DNA from: Trebonia kvetii
GTDB lineage: Bacteria; Actinomycetota; Actinomycetes; Streptosporangiales; Streptosporangiaceae
Reading direction: 5' to 3'
Assembly: GCF_007827045.1 (NCBI RefSeq)
Contig: NZ_RPFW01000002.1
Coordinates: 1,263,399 to 1,327,398, forward strand
Length of the DNA stretch: 64,000 nt
Part shown: in pieces, positions 7,591 to 14,641 of the stretch
Layout of the letters: the number at the start of each line of letters is the position of its first letter
Position numbering within the stretch: the first letter of the stretch is position 1
Made by a program: the position numbers and the translations under genes
The notes under the pieces: model-generated
Database searches by the model: none
Told to the model about the DNA's origin: nothing
What the model saw: only the letters and a program-made list of their open reading frames with translations

Positions 7591-9503
7591 CCGCTGATGT
7601 CACGACCGACACGGCGGACTCCGACAAAACACGTCCCGTCTCCGCGGGGACGGACGGTGACACAGGCTCCCTGGACACGAAGTCCCAGGGCCAGAATTCC
7701 TGGCGCGGTATCGCCACGGAGCACGTCGACGACATGTCCGCGCCGCTCGCCGCGCTGCTGCGGCGGCGCAGCCGGGTGCTGCTCGGCAACCTGCTAAGGC
7801 CGCACCGGCGCGGCGTGACGCTGACCGCGGTGCTGATCGTGATCTCCTCGCTGTGCGCGCTCGCCGGACCGTGGCTTATCGGCATCGCGATCGACAACGG
7901 GCTGCCGCCGATGCTGAAGGGGAACTCGGGGCCGCTGCTGTGGATCGCGCTCGTCTTCGCGGTGACGGTCCTCGTGCAGGCGTTCGCGTCCCAGGCGTTC
8001 GTCACGATGACCGGGCGGATCGGGCAGGCGGTGGTGCTCGAACTGCGGCGGCGGCTGTTCGCGCACCTGCTGCGCCTGTCGGTGTCGTTCCATGAGTCCT
8101 ACACGTCGGGCCGGGTGATCTCGAGGCAAACCTCAGACGTGGAGGCCATCTCCGCGCTGTTCGACGAGGGCCTCGACTCGCTGATCATGGCGGTGCTGAC
8201 GCTGCTGCTCGTCGGCACCGGCATGCTGCTGCTCGACTGGCCGCTCGCGCTCGTCGTGCTGTCGGGCTTCATTCCGCTGGTCTGGCTGTCGGCCTGGTTC
8301 CGCCGCGAGTCCGCGGTCGCCTACCGCCGCATCAGGGATGCCAACGCGCTGGTCATCGTGCACTTCGTGGAGACCTTCGGCGGACTGCGCGCGGTGCAGG
8401 CGTTCCGTCGGGAGAAGCGGAACGAGGAGATCTTCGACGCGCTTTCGACGGATTACGCCGCTGCGTCGAAGCGGTCGTCGCAGCTCAGCTCGGTCTTCGC
8501 ACCGGGCATCGCGATGGTCGGCAACGTCATCACCGGCATCGTGCTCTGCTACGGCGGCTTCCGTGTGCTCGACGGTGACATCAAGGTCGGCGTGCTTGCC
8601 TCGTTCCTGCTGTACCTGCAGCGGTTCTTCGACCCGCTGCAGGAGGTGTCCCAGTTCTACAACTCCTTCCAGGGCGCCGCCTCCGCGCTTGAGAAGCTCT
8701 CCGGCGTCCTTGAGGAGGAGCCGTCTGTCGCCGAGCCGGCGCTCCCGGCCGAGCTGCCGGGCGCGCTGTCCGGCCGGCGGGTGTCGTTCGACTCGGTGCG
8801 GTTCGGTTACCGCAAGGCGGTCGTGCTGCCGGACTTCTCACTCGACATACCGGCCGGGCAGACGGTCGCGCTTGTCGGCGAGACCGGGGCGGGCAAGACC
8901 ACGGTGGCGCGGCTGCTCGCCAGGTTCTACGACCCCAACGCGGGACAGGTGCTGCTCGACGGAGTGGACCTGCGCGAGCTGCCCGATGACGTGCTCCGGC
9001 ATGAGATCGTGCTGATCACGCAGGAGTCCTTCCTCTTTGAGGGGTCGGTCGCGGAGAACATCAGGCTCGGGCAACCGTCGGCGACCGATGAGGAAGTCGA
9101 AGCGGCGGCGCGGGCGATCGGCGCGCACACGTTCATCGCGGGACTGCCCGACGGGTACGCGACGGCGGTCGGCAAGCGCGGCGGGAAACTGTCGGCGGGC
9201 CAGCGGCAGCTGATCTCGTTCTGCCGTGCCTTCATCGCGGCGCCCTCGGTGCTGGTGCTCGACGAGGCGACCGCGCTGCTCGACATCCCGTCGGAACGGC
9301 TCGTCCAGTCGGCGCTGCGCACGGTGCTGGCCGGGCGCACCGCGCTGATCATCGCGCACCGGCTGTCCACGGTGGCGATCGCCGACCGGGTGCTCGTGCT
9401 GCGGGCCGGCGAGATCATCGAGGACGGATCGCCGGCCGAGCTGATGGGCGGCACCGGCGAGTACGCCGAGCTGCACGCCCGCTGGGCCGCCAGCCTCGCC
9501 TGA
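7587..9503 (+). CDS. ABC exporter half-transporter, catalytically canonical partner
   Basis: 638 residues. A short N-terminal extension of about 55 residues precedes the six-helix membrane domain (about 70-360) and the ATPase domain (385-638). Walker A is GETGAGKTT (near 431) and Walker B is LVLDEATALLD with the normal catalytic Glu (near 556). The signature is LSAGQRQ instead of LSGGQ. Together with the Walker B Asp of the upstream partner this yields one canonical and one degenerate ATP site, the hallmark of a heterodimeric exporter. Its ATG overlaps the upstream stop (ATGA), so the two subunits are translationally coupled. Confidence 0.9.
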   Translation: MTADVTTDTADSDKTRPVSAGTDGDTGSLDTKSQGQNSWRGIATEHVDDMSAPLAALLRRRSRVLLGNLLRPHRRGVTLTAVLIVISSLCALAGPWLIGIAIDNGLPPMLKGNSGPLLWIALVFAVTVLVQAFASQAFVTMTGRIGQAVVLELRRRLFAHLLRLSVSFHESYTSGRVISRQTSDVEAISALFDEGLDSLIMAVLTLLLVGTGMLLLDWPLALVVLSGFIPLVWLSAWFRRESAVAYRRIRDANALVIVHFVETFGGLRAVQAFRREKRNEEIFDALSTDYAAASKRSSQLSSVFAPGIAMVGNVITGIVLCYGGFRVLDGDIKVGVLASFLLYLQRFFDPLQEVSQFYNSFQGAASALEKLSGVLEEEPSVAEPALPAELPGALSGRRVSFDSVRFGYRKAVVLPDFSLDIPAGQTVALVGETGAGKTTVARLLARFYDPNAGQVLLDGVDLRELPDDVLRHEIVLITQESFLFEGSVAENIRLGQPSATDEEVEAAARAIGAHTFIAGLPDGYATAVGKRGGKLSAGQRQLISFCRAFIAAPSVLVLDEATALLDIPSERLVQSALRTVLAGRTALIIAHRLSTVAIADRVLVLRAGEIIEDGSPAELMGGTGEYAELHARWAASLA

Positions 9504-9577
9504 CGGCCCCGGCCCGCCTGACGGCCCAGCCTCGCTTGACGGCCAAGGCCCGGTGGCGGCAGCCCGGATGGGCCGCT

Positions 9578-9601
9578 GGCCAAGCGGATCCCCGCTTGGC
9601 C
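9578..9601 (+). terminator. Hairpin terminator after the ABC operon
   Basis: GGCCAAGCGG (9578-9587) pairs perfectly with CCGCTTGGCC (9592-9601) around a 4-nt loop, between the ABC operon and the next gene. Three imperfect TGACGGCC direct repeats precede it (9501-9545). Confidence 0.55.
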
Positions 9602-9632
9602 GGCGGCGCGGGCGACCGGCATACTGGCCGTC

Positions 9633-10685
9633 ATGATCATCGGCGCCGGGCTTGACGCCCGTCTCGGCCTGCCGTTCGAGCAGATGCGCGCGGCCGCGAA
9701 AGATGCGGAGCGGGCCGGTTTCGAGAGCCTGTGGACTCCCGCGGGCGGCGTGCCCGACTCGTTCCATGTCTGCGCGGCCTGGTCGCAGGACACCACGCTA
9801 CGCACCGGGATCTCTGTCGTCCCGGCGGCGCGGATGTGGACGCCGCTTGCCCTGGCGGCCCAGGCCGCTACGCTGGCACAGCTGTCGGGTGGACGGTTCG
9901 TGCTCGGCCTGGGCACGGGAGGCTACGGCCCGGGGTTCCTGTCATCGCTTGGCCTGCCGGACCGGCCGATCGCGCTGATGCGCGAATACGTCACCGCCGT
10001 CCGCGGGTTGCTCGCCGGCCAGGCGGTGACGGCCGGACCCCTCATCGGCGCGGGCCACGGCGCCCCCGGCTGGCCGCGGTCGGCGTCGCTCGGGGTCACG
10101 GACCTGCCGCCCGCCCCGGTGTACCTGGCCGCGCTGGGTCCGCAGATGCTGCGGCTGGCAGGCGAGAGCGCCGACGGAGCGCTGCTCAACTGGGCCACCC
10201 CCGAGCGCATCGCGGCCAGCAGAGAGCTTGTCGACGAGGGAGCCGCGCGCAGCGGACGCGGCCCTGGCACGGTCCCGCTGACCATGTACATCCGGGTCTG
10301 CGTCGATGAGGACGTGACCGCGGCCCGGCAGGCGTTCGGTGCGCAGGTGCTCGGCTACGCGATGGGCCAGCCCGGCATCCCGCCGAGCGCCGGCTACCGC
10401 GGCCTGTTCGCGCAGATGGGGTTCGAGGCGGAGCTGAGCGAGCTTGAGCGGCGGCGGGACCGGGGCACGGCCATGCGCGACCTGGTGGACGCCGCCCCCG
10501 ACGAGATGCTGAGCGCGGTCGGCTACTACGGGCCGCCGGCCGGGGCGCCCGCCGCGTTCGCCAGGCTGAGCGCCGGGCTTGACGAGGCCATCGTGCGGAT
10601 CATCACCGCACGGCCCGGCCTTGAGCCGGTGGCGGCGGCCATGGCCGCGCTGACGCCGGCCGTCATCAGGAGCGCCCAGGGCTGA
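9633..10685 (+). CDS. LLM-class flavin/F420-dependent oxidoreductase
   Basis: 350 residues forming a luciferase-like TIM barrel. Typical elements are the N-terminal strand MIIGAGLDARLGL, FESLWTPAGG, the LRTGISVVPAARMWTPLALA segment, LSGGRFVLGLGTGG and the AGESADGALLNW strand. Many actinobacterial members use coenzyme F420, others FMN; the sequence does not decide. It is monocistronic, with a strong terminator 18 nt behind. The substrate is unknown. Confidence 0.87.
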   Translation: MIIGAGLDARLGLPFEQMRAAAKDAERAGFESLWTPAGGVPDSFHVCAAWSQDTTLRTGISVVPAARMWTPLALAAQAATLAQLSGGRFVLGLGTGGYGPGFLSSLGLPDRPIALMREYVTAVRGLLAGQAVTAGPLIGAGHGAPGWPRSASLGVTDLPPAPVYLAALGPQMLRLAGESADGALLNWATPERIAASRELVDEGAARSGRGPGTVPLTMYIRVCVDEDVTAARQAFGAQVLGYAMGQPGIPPSAGYRGLFAQMGFEAELSELERRRDRGTAMRDLVDAAPDEMLSAVGYYGPPAGAPAAFARLSAGLDEAIVRIITARPGLEPVAAAMAALTPAVIRSAQG

Positions 10686-10702
10686 GCGCCCCCGTCCGTG
10701 TG

Positions 10703-10736
10703 AAGGCCGGGCGCACCGTCGGGTGCGCCCGGCCTT
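10703..10736 (+). terminator. Intrinsic terminator, 15-bp perfect stem
   Basis: AAGGCCGGGCGCACC (10703-10717) and its exact complement (10722-10736) enclose the loop GTCG and are followed by TCTC. It closes the LLM oxidoreductase transcript. Confidence 0.8.
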
Positions 10737-10816
10737 TCTCATGGCATCCTGTGTACGGAAAAAGATCATTCCGCATTAATGGACATGTCTGTCAATGCGG
10801 AGCCCTCCCTTTCCTG

Positions 10817-10822
10817 TACAGT
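10817..10822 (+). promoter_or_regulatory. -10-like box TACAGT, leaderless start of the recombinase-like gene
   Basis: TACAGT is followed by exactly 7 nt (GGAACAC) and ATG 10830. The same arrangement, TACGCT + AGAACAC + ATG, occurs at 13800-13815 upstream of the AbiEii-like gene. There is no Shine-Dalgarno sequence, which suggests leaderless mRNAs; no clear -35 box is visible. Confidence 0.45.
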
Positions 10823-10829
10823 GGAACAC

Positions 10830-11852
10830 ATGAGCGAAACCAAGGTGCGGCAGCCAGGCAAGCGGACGTCGGCGCGAACCCGCGCGGGCGGCCAGGCGGT
10901 CGTCGGCTACGCGCGGGCGGACGGTGACGGTGCCGCCCTGACGACGCTGACGCGGCAGCTCCGCGAGGCGGGCTGCGCCCTGGTGGCCACCGACGAGCGG
11001 CCGGGCAGGCAGGACGACCTGCCCGCCCTGCGCGACTGCCTCGCGGCGCTGCGCCCCGGTGACGTCCTTGTCGTGGCGAGCCTGGACCAGCTCGGCCGGA
11101 CCAGGCCGGAGCTGATCGGCGCCGTCGAGCGGGTGCGGCGCAGCGGCGCCGGGCTGCGGTCGCTTGGCGAGGATCTCGACACCACGGGCCCCGGCGGCTC
11201 GGCCATCTTCCGGGTGTTCGAGAGCCTGGCGGACTTCGGCAGGGCCGCGATCTCGGCGGGGACAACCGACGGGCTCGCCGCCGCCCGCGCCCGCGGCACC
11301 CGGCTCGGACGGCCGCCCGCGCTCACCCCTGACCAGCTTCGTGAGGTGCGTGAGCTGCTGCTCCGGCCGGAGAACACGGTCGCCGGCATCGCCCGCGAGC
11401 TTGGCGTCAGCCGGTCCACCCTGTACAAGTACCTGCCCGATGCCATGCACGCGGGCGCGCAGGGACAGCCGACCGTGTTCGGCGAGGAGCTCGGGAGCCA
11501 TGGCCGTCCGCCGGCGGCCGCGCATGTCGCCCCGTACCAGGCCCGCCCAGGGCGGCGGGCAATCGTCATCGACAACCTCGCTGACCTGTGCGGGCCCACC
11601 AAGGGCAGCGTGAAGCTACCGCTGCGCCTGTTCTGGAGCCTTCCCGATCACCACTTCGACCTTGACGATCCCGACATTCGCCGGTGGTACTACCAGACGG
11701 TGCTGCGCGAGGCGAGCCGCGCGGAGGACCTCACCACCTATCTCGACGCCGGAACCCTGACCGGCCTCTGGCCCGAGCTGTTCCTGCCGCGCGGCGTGCG
11801 GCGCGCGTGGGAGGAGTACCACCCTGCACTGCGCGCCGTGGTAAGCGCATGA
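10830..11852 (+). CDS. Degenerate serine recombinase fused to an AbiEii-partner-like domain
   Basis: 340 residues. Residues 23-165 have the resolvase/invertase fold (VVGYARADGDG ... LDQLGRTRPELI ... GLAAARARGTRLGRPP) and residues 178-203 a helix-turn-helix (IARELGVSRSTLYKYLP). The catalytic Ser of the usual YARVS is Asp31, and the Arg of LDRLGR is Gln87, so strand cleavage is unlikely. Residues 246-335 (DNLADLCGP ... LRLFWS ... WPELFLPRGVRRAWEEYHP) resemble, from memory, a small protein usually encoded just before AbiEii-type nucleotidyltransferases. A role as DNA-binding regulator or antitoxin for the toxin-like gene at 13860 is an inference. Start ATG 10830 is supported by the -10 box 7 nt upstream. 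Confidence 0.7.
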   Translation: MSETKVRQPGKRTSARTRAGGQAVVGYARADGDGAALTTLTRQLREAGCALVATDERPGRQDDLPALRDCLAALRPGDVLVVASLDQLGRTRPELIGAVERVRRSGAGLRSLGEDLDTTGPGGSAIFRVFESLADFGRAAISAGTTDGLAAARARGTRLGRPPALTPDQLREVRELLLRPENTVAGIARELGVSRSTLYKYLPDAMHAGAQGQPTVFGEELGSHGRPPAAAHVAPYQARPGRRAIVIDNLADLCGPTKGSVKLPLRLFWSLPDHHFDLDDPDIRRWYYQTVLREASRAEDLTTYLDAGTLTGLWPELFLPRGVRRAWEEYHPALRAVVSA

Positions 11853-11881
11853 CGCGCCGCGGCGAACCGCATCGCCTGGTC

Positions 11882-13207
11882 CTACCAGGCCGGGGGGCCA
11901 GGGGGGATAAAGAGCGGGGGGCCACCGGTGATCTCGGGGGCGAAGGGCCTGAACCTGCCGTGTCCGATGAACGCCTGGTGGCTCGTCACGGAGACACTCC
12001 GGCCGGTGGTTACCTCCGGATTCCAGGCGCCGATCACCTCGGTGCCCGACGAGTTCGCCCACTGCACGATGTTAGGGCCGTCGAAACCTGTCACCTGCCG
12101 CGGCTCGGTGACACTGCCGATGACGCGGGGCCGCGCCGGCGTCGCGACCGGGTATGCGAGCCAGACCGCCGACAGGCGCTTGTCCGTTGCTGAGTAGGAA
12201 CTGGTGGCGCATACCACGGTCTGCCCGTCGCCGGTGAGGAACGGTGTGTCGCAGGTCCGCGGAGTGCTCTTGCCGTACTTGCCACCGGCCGGCGGGTGAA
12301 CGTACTGCACCCAGACGACGTGGCTGTCGGCGAGCAGGTCGGAGCCGGCTGAGCTGACGTCCAGCGTCCGGACTTCTTCCCTGACATTCGGCGTGCCGAT
12401 GAACGCGAACCCCACAGTCTCGTCGCCCACCCAGCTGGGATCGGTGACCGGGGTGTCGACGCGGGGTACGTCTCTCATGGCTATAGACCAGGAGTGCCGC
12501 AGTTTTCCTGTGGCCACGGAGAAAACGGCGAGCCCGACCGAGCTGCCGGTGTTGGACACGACCGCGAGCTGCGTCCCGTCCGCGGACAGCGCTATCGAGA
12601 TGACATCCGTGCCTGTTGAGGTGACCGACGTGGCCTGGATGGCCAGCGGTGTCACCCGGACGGGATCGGCGGAGCCGGGGAAGATCCTGACCAGGTACCA
12701 CCGGACGGGACCGGCGACGGTATGCGGCCCGTACTTGAACACGGCGGCGGACACCACGAACGTCCTGTCATCCGCCGCGCCACTCGCCGCCCACGAGAGC
12801 CTATTCCCGGCGGGGAGAGTGTAGTAGCCGACCCTCTTCCCGGTCTGGGCGTCACCCGCGACGATGGCGTAGTTCCCGTGACCGCCAGGCCGCGAGACCG
12901 AGCCGATTCCCACGTAATAGCGCGGAGCGGCCACGGTCCCGCCTCCGCCGAGCGTGGAGGACGCGGGTGCGGCGCTTGAGTTCTCCAGCGCCCTGACGGT
13001 GACCAGGGCCGCCGCGACGAGCACGATCGCGGCCGCGACCGCCGCCGGGGCGAGCCACGCGCGCGGCAAGCGCAGCCGGGAGGCGCGAAGCGCGCGATGC
13101 GGCGCAGGGTGAGCGGCCTCGGGCGGCAGACGCAGGTAGCGCACCTCGCGCAGGCGCGCCGCCTCGGATCGCAGGCTGGCGCGGATCGCGTCCTCAACCT
13201 GGCTCAT
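11882..13207 (-). CDS. Membrane-anchored beta-propeller-like protein coupled to ECF sigma factor
   Basis: 441 residues. A basic cytoplasmic N-terminus of about 50 residues is followed by one membrane helix (about 53-75, AVAAAIVLVAAALVTV). A large outside domain has repeated strands such as SADGTQLAVVSNTG and TDPSWVGDETVGFAF, in the style of a TolB/WD40-like propeller. Its ATG overlaps the sigma factor stop (ATGA). Position and topology suggest a sensor or anti-sigma-like partner; the short cytoplasmic part has no recognisable zinc anti-sigma motif, so this stays an inference. It ends 30 nt from the convergent recombinase-like gene. Confidence 0.75.
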   Translation of the reverse strand: MSQVEDAIRASLRSEAARLREVRYLRLPPEAAHPAPHRALRASRLRLPRAWLAPAAVAAAIVLVAAALVTVRALENSSAAPASSTLGGGGTVAAPRYYVGIGSVSRPGGHGNYAIVAGDAQTGKRVGYYTLPAGNRLSWAASGAADDRTFVVSAAVFKYGPHTVAGPVRWYLVRIFPGSADPVRVTPLAIQATSVTSTGTDVISIALSADGTQLAVVSNTGSSVGLAVFSVATGKLRHSWSIAMRDVPRVDTPVTDPSWVGDETVGFAFIGTPNVREEVRTLDVSSAGSDLLADSHVVWVQYVHPPAGGKYGKSTPRTCDTPFLTGDGQTVVCATSSYSATDKRLSAVWLAYPVATPARPRVIGSVTEPRQVTGFDGPNIVQWANSSGTEVIGAWNPEVTTGRSVSVTSHQAFIGHGRFRPFAPEITGGPPLFIPPGPPAW

Positions 13208-13728
13208 GATTCCTCCTTGAGCATCCGGCCAACGGCGGCGACGGCTCTGGACGTGGCGGACTTGACGGTTCCGCGGCTGACTCCCATCGCCTGCGCTGCC
13301 TGGTCCTCGGTCATGTCGAGGTAGTAGCGCAGCACGAGCGCCTCGCGCTGCCTGGCCGGGAGCCGCTGGACCGCCGCGAGCACCGCCCGCTGCTCCTCGG
13401 TGTGGATCAGGGCCGCCTCGGCGGACTCCAGGAGCTCCTCAGCGGCTCGGAAGGGCACGCGTGACCGCTGCTTCAGCATCGTCCGGCAGCCGTTGAGCAC
13501 GCTGGAGCGCAGGTAGGCGGGCGCGGCACCGAGGTCGGCGAGCTTGTCCCAGCGGCGGTAAAGGCCGAGGAAGGCGTCCTGAACCACGTCCTGAGCGGCA
13601 GCGGAATCGCCGAGCATGAGCAGCGCCAGCCGGGCCAGGCTCAGCGCGTGCGCCTGGTAGAGGGCAGTGACGTGCCGTTCGGCCTCGGTACGTGTCGCCT
13701 CGGGAGATCGGGTGTCCATTCGGTCCAC
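13204..13728 (-). CDS. ECF RNA polymerase sigma factor, SigE family
   Basis: 174 residues. Region 2 spans about residues 20-85 (LYQAHALSLARLALLMLGD, AQDVVQDAFLGLYRRWDKL) and region 4 about 112-165 (LPARQREALVLRYYLDMTEDQAAQAMGVS with the HTH GVSRGTVKSATSRA). This is the short SigE-like class common in actinomycetes, often paired with a membrane regulator. Here the next gene overlaps by 4 bp. A second Met at residue 4 is an alternative start. The pair sits on the minus strand between two plus-strand genes that may once have been neighbours. Confidence 0.92.
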   Translation of the reverse strand: MDRMDTRSPEATRTEAERHVTALYQAHALSLARLALLMLGDSAAAQDVVQDAFLGLYRRWDKLADLGAAPAYLRSSVLNGCRTMLKQRSRVPFRAAEELLESAEAALIHTEEQRAVLAAVQRLPARQREALVLRYYLDMTEDQAAQAMGVSRGTVKSATSRAVAAVGRMLKEES

Positions 13729-13812
13729 GTAGTAAGGACTGCCGCCAAGAGGAAAGGTTGCCTGCCGCTCGGACCCAGGTTACGAGCGCGGCTTCCTGCT
13801 ACGCTAGAACAC

Positions 13813-13860
13813 ATGAGCGATAGCGCGATACTGGCGACTTCACCGGCCGTCGTGGCCTGA
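13813..13860 (+). CDS. 15-residue leader ORF overlapping the AbiEii-like start
   Basis: ATG 13813 opens a 15-codon frame whose TGA (13858-13860) shares its A with the ATG of the next gene. Its upstream sequence repeats the start region of the recombinase-like gene at 10830: TTCCTG, TAC, GAACACATGAGCGA in the same order, with a -10-like TACGCT 7 nt before the ATG. It may be a coupling peptide or the scar of a deleted paralogous gene whose first and last codons were joined. Confidence 0.4.
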   Translation: MSDSAILATSPAVVA

Positions 13861-14513
13861 TGCCACTCACTGAGCTGCACCACCGGGTCGCGACCGTCGC
13901 GCTCCGGGTCGCCCACAGGTACGGATTCGCGCTCGGCGGCGGCAACGCGCTGATCGCGCACGGCCTGATCACCCGTCCCACGCAGGACGTGGACCTGTTC
14001 ACGAACGAGGAGCGCGGCGTCGAGGCCGCTGCCGACTCCGTGGAGGCCGAGCTGCGCAAGGCGGGATTCGGGGCCGAACGGGAGGACAAGAACGCCGGGC
14101 TCGCCGACATCTTCGAGGGCATGGGCGAGGGACTCGCCGAGTGGACGGTCACCGCGCCGGACGGGGAGCGGATGATGCTCCAGATGGCCTACTTCGACCG
14201 AGCGGCCCAGCCGGTCGCCATGGAAGTCGGCCCCGTCCTGAACATCGAAGACGTGGTGGGTGGCAAGGTCTGCGCGCTGGCAGGGCGGGCCGAGCCCCGC
14301 GACTACATCGACACGGCGGCCGCACTGCAGCGCTACAGCATCGAGCAGGTGATCGGCTTCGCACGGCGGCTCGATCCTGGCCTTGAGGATCGCGATTTCG
14401 CCGACGCTGCGCGGCGGCTCGACCGGTGGGGGGACACCGTATTCGCTCCCTTCGGCCTGGAGCCGGCGGATATCGCCAGGCTCCGGGCGGCGTTCGCGGC
14501 CTGGCCTCGGTAA
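13860..14513 (+). CDS. AbiEii/AbiGii-type nucleotidyltransferase (toxin-like)
   Basis: 217 residues with the nucleotidyltransferase core GGGNALIAHGLITRPTQDVDLFT: a Gly-rich strand followed by a metal-binding DxD. Later comes the AbiEii-type KVCALAGRAEPRDYIDTAA segment. This family forms the toxin half of type IV-like toxin-antitoxin and abortive-infection systems. The start overlaps a 15-codon leader ORF. Its usual small partner is not directly upstream; a matching domain is fused to the recombinase-like protein 2 kb away. Convergent with the lysyl oxidase gene. Confidence 0.8.
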   Translation: MPLTELHHRVATVALRVAHRYGFALGGGNALIAHGLITRPTQDVDLFTNEERGVEAAADSVEAELRKAGFGAEREDKNAGLADIFEGMGEGLAEWTVTAPDGERMMLQMAYFDRAAQPVAMEVGPVLNIEDVVGGKVCALAGRAEPRDYIDTAAALQRYSIEQVIGFARRLDPGLEDRDFADAARRLDRWGDTVFAPFGLEPADIARLRAAFAAWPR

Positions 14514-14553
14514 CTACTGCCGCGGTAACCCCGCCGCCGGGCGGGAACGTATG

Positions 14554-14630
14554 GTGGCCAGGCCGCGTCGGAGGGGACAGCGGCCTGGCCACGTCGGGTG
14601 CCGGAGGCCACCGATGCCGCCAGCCTCCGG
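14554..14630. terminator. Two hairpins between convergent genes
   Basis: GTGGCCAGGCCG (14554-14565) pairs with 14581-14592, and CCGGAGGC (14601-14608) pairs with 14623-14630. Both lie in the 128-bp gap between the AbiEii-like gene (+) and the lysyl oxidase gene (-), so they can end transcription from both sides. Confidence 0.6.
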
Positions 14631-14641
14631 CCGGTATCCGG

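Noticed and set aside
10830..11852. Calling the gene an active site-specific recombinase
   Set aside because: The catalytic serine and one active-site arginine are replaced, and a second domain is fused.
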